A DNA stretch of 64,000 bases from Leuctra nigra (GCA_934045905.1 OW203764.1:28556400-28620399), one strand, 5' to 3'. Shown: positions 1 through 11,122, numbered from the stretch's first letter. The notes: generated from the sequence alone by a model not told the origin. A program made the numbers and translations.

Positions 1-196
1 AATGCAGCTGTCAATCTAAACGCAGTATGTACCCTGATACGTAGCAGTGAAATCTTTAAACGAAACAACTTAGGTATTTGATTATTCCCATATTGAGTAA
101 CTTAAAAAGCACCTGGAACTGTCCTTCCCATGAAATCGAACAACAAATCTACATCCAAGCAATATTGAATGGACTTTATGTGTAATGGAATGAAAA

Positions 197-397
197 CTAG
201 GAAAACGCTCTGTGTAACGCGTTGATGAGCGAGCACGGACACGCGTAACATCGCCAATCAAACACGATCCATTGGGCATTGAATCAAAGATAAATAGCTG
301 CATCATTACTGATTTTCATTGCAACTTTACAAACACTCTGGAACAATTGAGATGCGAGTCGGAATGATTTGTATTTGATGCTCGCTAAGCTTGCGAA
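197..397 (-). mobile_element. Short non-autonomous Helitron (201 bp)
   Basis: On the minus strand it ends in CTAG, preceded by an imperfect hairpin centred on AACGCGTT with GCTC/GAGC arms. The other end is a decayed version of the TT(R)AGCGAGCG start seen in the larger members. It sits between host A (196) and T (398). It is an internally deleted form of the 359-bp element at 59297-59655. It has no coding capacity. Confidence 0.72.
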
Positions 398-468
398 TTA
401 TTATAGGTGGATGATAAGAAGAAATACTATGTTTATTAACACACACTGCAATTCAATAATGGTTGACA

Positions 469-751
469 CGGAACAGGTTGGCTGAGTGGTAACGCTCTGA
501 ACTTGTATTCTGGAGGCCCGGGTTCGATTCCCGCGGCCTTCCTTCCTGATTGGGGGTTTTTCGTGGTATTCCCTCAGTCGACAGGCAAATGCTGGGAAGG
601 TACCCTACTAATAGGCCACGACCGCCTCCTTTCCACCTACCATCTTTACCTATTCTTCACCATCATTTCCCAATCATCATCATAATCATTCATCCGTCGC
701 CATTAGCCTCGCTGCAGAAAAGTGCGACGTTCAGCCCCAGACAAAAAAGAG
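469..751 (+). mobile_element. tRNA-derived SINE, full length
   Basis: The tRNA-like head has an A box (TGGCTGAGTGG) and a B box (GGTTCGATTCC). A central domain with CGTGGTATTCCCTCAGTCGA follows, then an ATC-rich stretch and a 3' tail ending ...ACGTTCAGCCCC and an A-run. A 9-bp target duplication, TGGTTGACA, flanks it at 460-468 and 752-760. R5 at about 20367 shows the empty site. Transcription by RNA polymerase III is inferred from the boxes. Open frames across it are incidental. Confidence 0.88.
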
Positions 752-1833
752 TGGTTGACATAAGGACACTAGAGCAGAAATTGAAATAATATATCTTATG
801 AACCACAAATACGTCACAGATTTTTGTTAAATATGCACTTTCAACAAGTCAAAGTTACGAGAAAGAACATTGATATGAAGGCATTAACTAACTACCTGTT
901 GATATCAATTTAATAATGTGAACTGCAACAATACATCAACAATGTTGTGTTTTTCCTAATAAAAACCACAAGAATACATCAACAACAGTGTGCTTATCCC
1001 AATTATTACATGTCTCAGTAACCAGACAACCACATTGCAATCTCAAATCATTTAGTTCGCTTCAGTTTTCTTTCCTCTCCAGATTATAAAATTTATTTCG
1101 GTCGATATTTTCTTTTGAATGGACACCAAAATGTTAAGACATCTAAAGAAACATTACGCCAACAGTTGTTTAGTGTGAATTTGATTCCAATATTAAATAA
1201 CTGGTTCTGAAATGTTACAAGATGAAAACACATTGCGTTGTTCCGTGCAAAATGAATAGCTACTGAATATTGGTGAAACTTTGAGTGTGATTTGAACGCA
1301 AGAATAATCCTGGAACGAGACTGAAGATGAGAGGAGCTGCGAGATCTTTCACTAACATTCTTCGATACGTTCCCATCAGGAACAAGCGTAGAAGATGTCA
1401 GGCAGTTGCTTACACATGATCCAGACCAACGAGCAGCAAACAGGAGCAATACAAGTACCTCATCATCATTTACTACTCGCCTACTGGCCTTACATAATAT
1501 GGCACATTCTGATAGCACCGTGCTACTTAGAACCGTTCTACTTGTAACACCGACCTTGAATTCAGCACCATCGTAGCACCAACATTTGGCGATATTATTA
1601 GGTATAAAGCTAAACTAATGTTCACTAGATGAGTCAGTTCAATTGAATTTTATAAACTGTTTCTCTTCTTTTGCTTCATGCCTTGTTAAATAGTCATCAG
1701 TTTTTAGTTTCCCCCCTCAAACTCTTGTGTCAGTACCTATAACTTATTTTAATGTGTTCGGCCGTTGGAGCAAATTAAGAGAGATAAAATATTTCATATG
1801 AGGGTGTAACTTTGATGGGATGTTCACATGATC

Positions 1834-1890
1834 CGTCGCCATTAGCCTCGCTGCAGAACAGTGCGACGTTAAGCCCAAGACAAAAAAAAA
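1834..1890 (+). mobile_element. 57-bp SINE 3' stub with target duplication
   Basis: Only the last ~57 bp of the SINE are present (CGTCGCCATTAGCC... to the A-run). An 8-bp direct repeat, ACATGATC, flanks it at 1826-1833 and 1891-1898. R2 has the uninterrupted site at about 13034. It was therefore inserted as a severely 5'-truncated copy and is not a relic of a longer one. Confidence 0.85.
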
Positions 1891-2235
1891 ACATGATCAG
1901 TCTGATTGTATATTAGTAGAAAGAACAATCGGATATGATTGGAGATGGAGACTAAAACACGTGAACCAATTGATCTCAAACGTTACAAGCGTATTGTTCA
2001 AGGTTAAACTTAGGGTTGGTTTTGGCACATTTTTAAAATTAATTATTATGCGGCACCCAGCGAGAAAAGAAATAGCCTTTTCTTTTACCAAAAATCTATT
2101 AAATATTACTAATTCCCTAACTTGCAAAGCAAAAATATTAATATGTACCTACCACGCAAAACCCTAAGTTTGTCTTATCCATGATTAAAAATTCAAGTAA
2201 TTTCGTCCGGACATTTCGTCTCCAAAAAAGTGTCT

Positions 2236-2435
2236 GCAACCAGTCAGTGTCTAGTATGGCCAGTAGGAAGGATGCGATCATGGCTTCTAGTAGGGAACCT
2301 TCCCATCCTTTGCCTCTCGACTGAGAGAAAACTACGCACAATCCTCCGTCGTGAATGATGGGAATTGAACCCGGCACCTTCGCAGTGCATGTGTCGAGTA
2401 TTAACATTGCCAGCTCAACAATGCCTTGACGCAAG
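2236..2435 (-). mobile_element. Second SINE subfamily, part of the R module
   Basis: Read on the minus strand it has a B-box-like GGTTCAATTCCC, then a central domain related to the other SINE (TCTCAGTCGAGAGGCAAAG, GGGAAGGTTCCCTACTAG). It sits at the same place in nearly all R copies, so it belongs to the R ancestor. The open frame across it is only read-through of SINE sequence. Confidence 0.75.
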
Positions 2436-3102
2436 TTTAAGAACCACAGGATTCTAGTCAATTGTTCTAGAGACTATTTAGCCAACAATTCCTCTGAACC
2501 AGTCTCCGTGGTTTATTAAGATGAGAATAACAGCGAATGCAACTGTCAATCTAAACACAGTATGTACCCTGATACGTGGCAGTGAAATCTTCAAACGAAA
2601 CAACTAGGTATTAGGTTAGAGCAGCAACTGTCACACATCACGTTAATTTACACTTAATAGAATGCTCGCTTATCAACGCGTTACACAGAGCGGTTTTCCA
2701 GCTCCTGTTTACAAATGTCGTTTTTCCTGCCGTTAATTCTAGATTATCTTGTGGAAAGTGTCAATAAGTTTGCTCAAAGAATTTTGTACGAAGACGGTAA
2801 TAAAGAACAGAAACCCAGTTGAATGCAGGTAAGTTATACACAAATACACGATTAAATCTTAACTAGATTCCGTTCCTGATGTTGGAATTGTTTTATTTTA
2901 AATATCAAAATAAATTGAACTAAAAAAAATATACCTATTTACTAGGTTTAAGCATTTTAGTACCAGTTTACAATGCAGTATTGAAAAACTAGCCCCTAGT
3001 TCTTAAATTCATTGGAAAGTGATTCAATTTGATTGCAATAATTACAAATTAATATGCCAACAGAATCTGCTAGTGTCACTTTATTATTACAGGTCACCAG
3101 CG

Positions 3103-3140
3103 AGTCTACAGTCTACAGTCTACAGTCTACAGTCTACAGT
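3103..3140 (+). repeat. (TCTACAG)n heptanucleotide tract
   Basis: About five units here, about six in the distal copy (near 40168-40210), and three imperfect units in D2 (near 22510). It is a short length-variable marker between D copies. Confidence 0.85.
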
Positions 3141-3440
3141 TCATGGAACTTGAAGAACAGAATCCTGCTACTTCAAAACAATGCAAACTTCAAAACATGA
3201 AGTCAAAACAATGCAGCCTTGATCCTACTTTCCATAGACATTCAAATTATATTTACCTTTTACCTAGTATAATGAATAATGATAAGTGAATGCCCAGATA
3301 GAGCTAGATATTAATGTAGTTGTCATCACATCAAATTGTCTCAATCATTCAGAACAAAGTGTCAGTTACACAGTTAAGGGGCCATTAGTTTATTCTTCAG
3401 TTTAGTTAAACTCCACTTCGGGAAATGTGGTGTACTACCA

Positions 3441-4436
3441 CTAGGAAAACGCTCAGTGTAACGCGTTGATGAGCGAGCACAGAACATGCAACATCCCCAT
3501 AGTAACGATGCACGACACGGCACAAGACGATTTTCTCTGCAATTTTTCAATCTCCATAATACTCTGGATGAATAACAGATCCATTGTGTCGTGAAGTCTT
3601 ACCTACATACCTTCTCCAGAAATCTCATGTAACATCCCATTCTAAACTCGTAAAATTACAATTAATACTTGACTGATTGGGCTTACAATATGTAAAATTT
3701 AATATTAAGTTGGTCTTGATCACCATGCAAAATTTGAACTTAATGTGAACATTTTTATTGTCGACCAATCAGAAGACATTATTTAAACTTAAACCAATTA
3801 GAGGATTTGGCCTTCGTACTGCATCCGATTTTATGCGCTAGCTTTCATTTTACTGTACATTGTGGATAGCTTGGCTGCTCTACAGGCCTTGCCTTGGAAC
3901 AGAAGCTTAAAGAAGGCAGGGATGACAATTTAGTATACATTTTTCAAGATTATGGAATAAAATGACCTTAAAATGACAAAACTTTTGAAAATAACGACAG
4001 ATTAGACTGAAAATTGGCAAAAATATCTAAAATGTTGGTACCAATGACCACGCGAAGTTTCAAGTTGATCGGTCAATCTGTTCTAGTTTAAATTACAAAA
4101 ATCACCGTAAAAATGGTTTCAAATTTGAACCAATGGGAGGATTTGGCTGAAATTTATTATGATTGGGTAAATTGTTAGTTGAAATGACTTGGCTAAATTT
4201 CAAATTGATCGGAACAACCAATCGAAAGATAATTTTTTTTAAATTTGAACCAATCACAGGAGCCCGTTCAAAAACGATCCCAGGGACCTCATAGATTACG
4301 TTAGTATGTGTACAAAATTTCAGATCGATTGCTTGAGCGGTTTGACCTGGGCTGTGACCACACAAAAAAAAAAAAAAAAAACACACAGAAAAAGTGCCAT
4401 AAGAGTACCGTGGTGACGCTCGCTACGCTCGCTCAA
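3441..4436 (-). mobile_element. Non-autonomous Helitron, 996 bp, with empty site in D2
   Basis: The minus-strand 5' end is TTGAGCGAGCGTAGCGAGCG. The 3' end is an AACGCGTT-centred hairpin followed by CTAG. It lies between host A (3440) and T (4437) with no target duplication. D2 keeps the uninterrupted site at 22817/22818. The interior holds decayed repeats of about 110-125 bp built on CCAAT...GAGGATTTGG and ATTTCA.ATCGAT phrases. There is no Rep/helicase, so it would depend on enzymes in trans (inference). The 5' TT is unlike the canonical TC. Confidence 0.88.
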
Positions 4437-4932
4437 TTATACTATGCGGAATAGCTTAAACAATCTGCGGTCAATGTCGCCTGAGATTAGTGTAAACTGG
4501 GGAAATAAGCTCCGGAATTAAATTGCAGTATATTGGTAATACACCGAGTTTTCTGAAGTGGAGTTTAACCTAACTGTAGCTTAAGCAAATGGTAATACCG
4601 GCCCTAAGTGACAGATAGCTATCAGCTGGATTACACATGAAGTCATAACCAATGATCTGCACACAGAGAAAGTCAACTGCCACTTTGTACATCGATGATC
4701 GAAATAATCTCTAAAATAATCCTGAATTGTTGGTTGTTCAAATGAAGATACTTCCATACCTACTGTACAGTTCACTAATTCAATTCATCCATAAATATTA
4801 CTAATTTAGGCGACCTTCTATGATATAAATCTGTAAGTCAGAGATATAAATGCGGATTGTCGTTTCTTGTTTGGCAAATGGAATGCTTACTGTGTAGAAC
4901 TGTGAATATAGGAAGTATCTTCATTTGATCAG

Positions 4933-4933
<1 letters not shown>

Positions 4934-5023
<90 letters not shown>
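4934..5023 (+). repeat. (CT)45 microsatellite
   Basis: Uninterrupted CT dinucleotides. Frames reading RERE or SLSL here are artefacts. The homologous tracts are 110 bp (42006-42115) and 186 bp (23279-23464). Confidence 0.97.
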
Positions 5024-5026
<3 letters not shown>

Positions 5027-5586
5027 GTAAGAATGAGATGATTTTAACGGCCATGTTTCTGTTGTCCACAGAGTTGAAACATAGCTCCGAGATAAAAGCG
5101 ACAAAAGATGCAATCCAAGTCTCGGACAATATAAACACAATTCACACAAGTACAAGACAGAAGCAGGCATTTCACGTAAGTGTCTATGTAAGACATTTCA
5201 TACGATCAAATGTAGTAAGCATGGCTATAATAGAAAAAATGGGACAAACCTATTCACACACAAAAGCATGAACGAAAATGTTTAAGACTGAGGAACCCTG
5301 CCTAAATCAAAGTACCTATAAATCTAAACTTAATAAATATAAACTTCACTAATGAATTTATTATAGTTTAACATTTTCGACATGAAATTGCATTATTGTA
5401 CTTAAAATAGCAGAACTCGTCAATACCTAAGTAGGTGCATAAACATTCTAGGTGGGTCACTGAAATACCGTAATTACTAATTACCCTCGTATTTGAAAGA
5501 AATTAATGACATTGAAAGACTTACAATATATGGAAATACATAGAACATTATTGATGGTCACAGATGTTTTCAGTGAAAATTAATAA

Positions 5587-7207
5587 TCTAGTGGAGCGGT
5601 AGCTCCACCCAGCCAAGTCGTACCGTACACTCACAGTCACTCAAAACACCGTAAATGCCTAATAAACTGAGGAGCAGACCAAACACTTTTACTGTAAGCA
5701 ACAACATGGCATTTTCGGCCTACTGGATCTCAAAATTTGGAAACCTCACATTGTTGCGAAATATCTTAATTTCGAGCTATGGCCTACCCCACTACATATA
5801 CCAAATTTGGGAACAATAGGTTATGCCATTTGCGAGCTAGAGGGCCGTGAAAAGAGTGAAATACACCCCTTATTAAAGGTATCTGATTATAATAATAATA
5901 ATAATAATAATATCAGGAAACGTCGCTATCACCGCCACAGCCTAAACGGCTGAACCGATTGATCTGGAATTTTTACCAAATATGCACTTTTGGCGTCTGA
6001 GGTGCCTTTTGTTATGACTGTTTATGTGCCGCCATTTTGAAACCGGAAGTGATGTCATATCTCATGAACGGCTGTACCAATCGGATCAAAATTGGCGCCA
6101 ATCTTTTCAAACGTGCATCTTTATAAAATATCCCTAGACAAAGTATACATTTATTATTAATGAAACCGGAAATGACGTCATAAATATGCTAAATTTAACT
6201 AAAATCACCTCTTATTACAATAACTACATATTCAGAAGGCTTATAATGATACATAACATTTATAGTTGTAAATTCAAGGTGGCATGATTTCAGCCGCCAT
6301 TTTGAAAACCGGATGTGACGTCATATCTCGAAAATGGCTTAACCAAACGGAATCAAACTAGCACCAATCGATTCAAACGGTTCTCTATATGAAATATCAA
6401 TAGTGAAACTAAAGTTTACTAATTGCTGAAACCGGAAATGACGTCATAGTTATGCGAAATCTGCATAAATTCACTTCAACTGTGTTTAAAAACCTATAAA
6501 TAACTATTCAAAAGGCTTATAATGATACATAACATTTATTGAAATAAATTCTAGGTGGCAGTAATTTCAGCCGCCATTTTGAAAACCGGAAGTGATGCCA
6601 TATCTCGAAAGCGGCTGGACCGATTGAAACGATGCTTTCGCAATTCTTCATGGAATATCACTTTAAGCTTATATTTAGAAGCAAAAAAAATGTTTTTTAG
6701 TAACCAATTCGTAAATGGCGTATTTTTTTTAAAGGAATTAGTCATTCTCATTGTTGCTTTGTTAGTCTTTACAAGTTGTGTACTTAAATAAACTAAAAAA
6801 ATTAGTGATATCCCCATAAAAAACACTCCGTGTAAAAATACCAGCCTAGTCTCTTTAACTATAAAAAAGTGGAAGAAATCTAAAAAGTCAGCACTGAAAA
6901 GTAGTGATATCAAAAAATGGGCCAAGTCAAAACTTAATTTTAAAAACCAAAATATACTTGGCGCATCGTTTTTTAGGGCATTATAGGTATTTTATATATA
7001 TTTAGGTACCTACAATTTATTTTTGTCATATACTTTTTATATACACGATGCGCCAAGTATATTTTGGTTTTTAAAATTAAGTTTTGACTTGGCCCATTTT
7101 TTGATATCACTACCTTTCAGTGCTGACTTTTTAGATTTATTTTATTTTTTTGTAGTTGAAGAGACTTGGCTGGTATTTTTACACGGAGTGTTTTTGATGG
7201 GTTTATA
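5587..7207 (-). mobile_element. Palindrome-bearing Helitron-like element
   Basis: On the minus strand it begins near 7207 with a long inverted repeat (about 6793-7204, arms about 165-180 bp). It runs through imperfect repeats of about 260-275 bp and ends in a perfect 7-bp-stem hairpin (GTGGAGC...GCTCCAC) followed by CTAGA, next to host T. Each internal repeat carries GCCGCCATTTTG, ACCGGAAGT and CRE-like TGACGTCA motifs. It has no coding capacity. The Helitron-like assignment is inferred from the 3' hairpin plus CTAG and the lack of target duplication in the 35656 copy. Confidence 0.6.
6793..7204. repeat. Long palindrome (hairpin) inside the 5587-7207 element
   Basis: The left arm starts ATCCCCATAAAAAACACTCC and contains CCAAAATATACTTGGCGCAT. 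The right arm repeats both in inverted order after a loop of about 80 nt rich in TATATA. Arms differ by only a few bases. A transcript could form a long dsRNA stem (inference). Confidence 0.9.
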
Positions 7208-7581
7208 TTACAATTCATAAGGGATGTATATAATTATGTATTTATACCTACATAGGTCACGTTCGTTCACGTTTAGAATATCAAGGCCGTGTACTACTGT
7301 AGTCAAGCGAACGTACCTAAACATGAACATAGCAATATAATAATCAACAAATGTGTATACTACGACTGTGGATAAAAATTAATCAAATTTATTGAATTTT
7401 AATAATATTTACTACTATTAAAAATTGTGTATTTGACATAATTTATACAATTTCAATTATACAAAGAAGAAAGTCTTGCCATTGACAGGGCAGTGTTCAA
7501 GTGAACGACCAATGAACGACGTGAACGACGAAACGTCAGAGATATTCTTAACGTGAACGAACTTTATTAAATTATAAATTT

Positions 7582-8178
7582 GAATGTATCTGAATGTATC
7601 TGAATGTATTGAATGTACCTGAATGCATCTAAATGTATCTGAATGTATCTGAATGTATCTGAATGTATCTGAATGTATCTGAATGTATCTGAATGTATCT
7701 GAATGTATCTGAATGTATCTGAATGTATCTGAATGTATCTGAATGTATCTGAATGTATCTGAATGTATCTGAATGTATCTGAATGTATCTGAATGTATCT
7801 GAATGTATCTGAATGTATCTGAATGTATCTGAATGTATCTGAATGTATCTGAATGTATCTGAATGTATCTGAATGTATCTGAATGTATCTGAATGTATCT
7901 GAATGTATCTGAATGTATCTGAATGTATCTGAATGTATCTGAATGTATCTGAATGTATCTGAATGTATCTGAATGTATCTGAATGTATCTGAATGTATCT
8001 GAATGTATCTGAATGTATCTGAATGTATCTGAATGTATCTGAATGTATCTGAATGTATCTGAATGTATCTGAATGTATCTGAATGTATCTGAATGTATCT
8101 GAATGTATCTGAATGTATCTGAATGTATCTGAATGTATCTGAATGTATCTGAATGTATCTGAATGTATCTGAATGTAT
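7582..8178 (+). repeat. 10-bp minisatellite GAATGTATCT, about 59 units
   Basis: Nearly perfect from 7641 to 8170, with a few variant units at the left edge. Since 10 is not a multiple of 3, the minus strand reads as a repeating 10-residue peptide. That 243-codon frame is a repeat artefact. The plus strand has TGA in one frame. Confidence 0.97.
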
Positions 8179-8934
8179 CAGAATGCATCAGTGTGTATCA
8201 GAATGTATCAGTGTGTATCAGTTCATCAGAAGGTATCAGTGTGTATCAGTTCATCAGAAGGTATCAGTGTGTATCAGAATGTATCAGTGTGTATCAGAAT
8301 GTATCAGTGTGTATCAGTTCATCAGAAGGTATCAGTGTGTATCAGTTCATCAGAAGGTATCAGTGTGTATCAGAATGTATCAGTGTGTATCAGAATGTAT
8401 CAGTGTGTATTAGAATGTATCAGTGTGTATCAGTTCATCAGAAGGTATCAGTGTGTATCAGTTCATCAGAAGGTATCAGTGTGTATCAGAATGTATCAGG
8501 GTGTATCAGAATGTATCAGTGTGTATCAGTTCATCAGAAGGTATCAGTGTGTATCAGAATTCATCAGAAGGTATCAGTGTGTATCAGAATGTATCAGTGT
8601 GTATCAGAATTCATCAGAAGGTATCAGTGTGTATCAATTCATCAGAAGGTATCAGTGTGTATCAGAATGTATCAGTGTGTATCAGAATTCCTCAGAAGGT
8701 ATCAGTGTGTATCAGAATTCATCAGAAGGTATCAGTGTGTATCAGAATTCATCAGAAGGTATCAGTGTGTATCAGAATGTATCAGTGTGTATCCGAATGT
8801 ATCAGTGTGTATCAGAATTCATCAGAAGGTATCAGTGTGTATCAGAATTCATCAGAAGGTATCATTGTGTATCAGAATGTATCAGTGTGTATCAGAATGT
8901 ATCTGAATGTATCAGAATGTATCAGAATGTATCA
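8179..8934 (+). repeat. Composite minisatellite derived from the 10-bp unit
   Basis: Units alternate between GAATGTATCA, GTGTGTATCA and a TTCATCAGAAGGTATCA variant, giving 20- and 29-30-bp higher-order units. The boundary with the pure array is a single T-to-A change in the tenth base. Three plus-strand frames stay open over more than 200 codons purely because of the unit. Confidence 0.95.
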
Positions 8935-8971
8935 GAAGAAGAAGAAGAAGAAGTTGAAGAAGAAGAAGAAG
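8935..8971 (+). repeat. (GAA)n tract
   Basis: Interrupted once by GTT. The D2 counterpart is an uninterrupted (GAA)22 at 26845-26911. Confidence 0.95.
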
Positions 8972-9069
8972 ACACACACTTTCCGTTGGGGTTATCTGAA
9001 GAAACTGGCAGTTTGTATTAAACATGGAAAGATGGTCTCCATTTAGTTTTATTTAAACACACACTTTCA
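8972..9069 (+). repeat. First unit of a diverged ~85-bp tandem repeat
   Basis: Starts ACACACACTTTCCGTTGGGG and repeats, diverged, across the hAT insertion (from 9982 as ATGAAGAAACTAGCAG..., then ACACACTATCCGTTATGGGG near 10051). The transposon landed at a unit junction. Confidence 0.65.
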
Positions 9070-9981
9070 CAGGCGCGTAGGAATAGGGGGGGGAAAGGGG
9101 GGAAATGACCTTCCCCTGTCTGGAGCCTGACCCCCCTGCCAGAGATTTTCACCCCCCTGCTAGTGACTCTGACCCCCCCCCCCCCCCCCTTGCTAGAGAG
9201 CCTAACACATCCAGATATTCACAAATGTTGATTATAAGTGTTGCACAGAATGCACAGATTTGCTCCATTATTAGGTTCAATTCTCAAAATTTTCTCAAGT
9301 TTTGCAAAACTAATTGAACAGAGGTCCAATCCAATGATCCAATGAGAAAACTCATTTACTCATTTGTCCGACATCATCATCCTCATGAATCAAATTAAAT
9401 AATTACACGTTTAACAATAGATTCCAAAACACATACAGATTTTTCTTATTGATTTCTTATTGCTGTTGCTCTTGCAACCTTTTTCAAATGGCGATTCCAA
9501 AACAATTCATAATCGATTCTCTTTCACTAGAATTCAAGTATTTCCCTGCGGGGCCATTTAGGATTTTGTCAAATAACAAAATTTTATTGTGTCTATTGTA
9601 TCCCCAAGAATATTGCATAGGACCCTTGCATAGGACATACATTTTAAATTTCTTGAAAAAAGATGCCAAAAAAGCGTCGAATTCGATTTTTTTTTAATCA
9701 AGATGTAAAAAAATGCACTGCGGGGCCATTGGGAATTCTTTAAAAACAAGTTTTCGTAAGTTCCCACAGAATATTGCATATCACACATTTTACATTTCTT
9801 TGAGAAGAATAGCTTAAAATTCGATTATTTTGTATCAAAAATTCAAAGAAGGCCCTGCGGGGCTAACTGAGGGTGAGTCCCCCAGACCCCTCGTATAGCA
9901 GTAAACTACATTTTCCTGACATCCTTCGATCCCCTATAATTTTGACCCCCCCCCTGTCAAAATGAAGTTCCTACGCGCCTG
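9070..9981 (+). mobile_element. hAT-type non-autonomous transposon, 912 bp
   Basis: Terminal inverted repeats begin CAGGCGCGTAGGAA and end TTCCTACGCGCCTG. A perfect 8-bp target duplication, CACTTTCA, lies at 9062-9069 and 9982-9989. Sub-terminal G/C runs of 7-18 bases flank an AT-rich middle. No transposase frame is present. The 8-bp duplication is the hAT-family signature. Confidence 0.9.
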
Positions 9982-11038
9982 CACTTTCATGAAGAAACTA
10001 GCAGTAGGTAAAATTGGTAAGACGGTTCTCCGTTTAGTATTGTTTAAACACACACTATCCGTTATGGGGCTATCTTTTGTCAGCGAAGATAGCAAACTAC
10101 AAGAGTGGACTTCAAGAGTGAAGCAAATAAAGCGAGGCTTTATCTACCAGTGAAGAAAATGTCTTCAAAGCTGTTTTCAAAAGCTGTCCCCATCACGAGG
10201 TAAACGTTTGAAGATCACCCTTATTAATATTGTAATATAAACTACATTCGGATTCCATCCACAGCAAATGAACGCAAACAGTTTGATCGCATAAATGTGA
10301 AAACTAATAATCACCACATCACGATGGATGAATGGAACATGTGAAGACGCAGCTAGAGAGATGATGATACAGAACCACCGGAGGATGACATCTCATCAGT
10401 GCTTCTATCTCAGGTAAGCAATGATCATGATGTGGCTTGTTGGCTGATTGATTGAGATACTTCATAAAGTTTATAATGAGACAAACGCGTGATTCCTTCT
10501 CCTCAGTGGCAAAAATGGACACGATAATCTTTTAGAATAGTAACCTTTATGTATTATGCCAATCACTCAGTCAATTCACATAGGTATAGTCATTTTATAT
10601 GCTATCTGAAAATGTATACCTCTATGCTAATAGTTATAACATTCCTAGCTTATAAATAGGTTGGTATCTAGTTTCTGGGCATTCACTTATTTTGTATAAG
10701 ATGTTTTGATTTTGTTTCGTTGTGATTTGTGTGTTTTTTCCAACAGATTTAACTTGACTTTCGTGTCTACCTTACATTCTAATTAAAATATCCATGGAAA
10801 GATTTCCAGAACTTGTTACATAATTATTAATAATGTTGTTTTTATTTATGAACGACACACAAAGTGCGGTGTACTTTTTATTTTGATTTGGTTTTGATTT
10901 ATAGTGTGTGTAAGGTTTTGTGTTGTGTTCCCAGTTTCTGAAAAAAATTTGAGCTCTTCTGTGATTATGCAAGTGATTATTCGGGTAAGTATTTACTTCA
11001 TTGCAGTTAGATCATTGTAAGATGTGCTTCACAAACCG
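9982..11038. other. Non-coding D-block sequence, no feature recognised
   Basis: AT-rich sequence with the second ~85-bp tandem unit at its left edge. Both strands have only short frames (under 100 codons) that are not conserved in length between D1 and D2. Splice-like TTTTTCCAACAG near 10735 has no exon to support it. Confidence 0.5.
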
Positions 11039-11077
11039 GTGCTCGCTTATCAACGCGTTACAACGAGCGTTTGCTGG
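11039..11077 (+). mobile_element. Helitron 3' terminus
   Basis: GTGCTCGCTTATCAACGCGT-type hairpin ending in CTGG and followed by T. The D2 homologue ends in CTAG followed by T. The matching 5' end could not be found upstream, so the extent of the parent element is unknown. Confidence 0.6.
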
Positions 11078-11122
11078 TGATATAGATTATTGTTGTGAGA
11101 TTCTGATTGTGAGTGTGAGATT

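Larger units (their letters stand above)
1..2608 (+). repeat. R module copy 1 (R1)
   Basis: Positions 1 to about 1330 match the R2/R3 boundary region at 13667-15000. From about 1330 onward the best match is R4 (16855-18000), including a shared 57-bp SINE stub. R1 is therefore a mosaic of two R lineages. It ends at about 2608, where the usual R continuation is cut and D1 begins. No gene is supported in it. Confidence 0.85.

Noticed and set aside
2138..2461. 107-codon minus frame conserved at 17633, 39299, 54737 and 58820
   Set aside because: It reads through a SINE. Conservation comes from the repeat, not from protein selection.
4102..4386. 94-codon minus frame in the 996-bp Helitron as cargo gene
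   Set aside because: It consists of decayed ~120-bp repeats with low-complexity codons and continues into the A-run. No domain is recognised.
4838..5170. Arg-Glu repeat protein
   Set aside because: It is the CT microsatellite read on the minus strand. The same applies to 23183-23611 and 41910-42262.
6551..6925. 124-codon minus frame in the palindromic element
   Set aside because: AT-rich, partly within the palindrome arm, absent from the inverted copy at 35656-37631, and without a recognisable domain.
7582..8934. CRISPR array
   Set aside because: Repeats are contiguous or differ by point variants. There are no unique spacers of constant length and no cas genes, and the genome context is eukaryotic.
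7457..9046. Long frames on both strands as repeat proteins
   Set aside because: They are products of the 10-bp and composite minisatellites and the GAA tract. The peptide merely mirrors the DNA unit. The same applies to 25267-26986 and 44546-46155.
9070..9981. Transposase remnant in the hAT element
   Set aside because: No frame exceeds about 90 codons and no catalytic motif can be read. The element is non-autonomous as far as the sequence shows.
10727..10750. Intron 3' splice site (TTTTTCCAACAG)
   Set aside because: No neighbouring open frame or partner donor gives a coherent exon, and the D2 copy has lost the tract.
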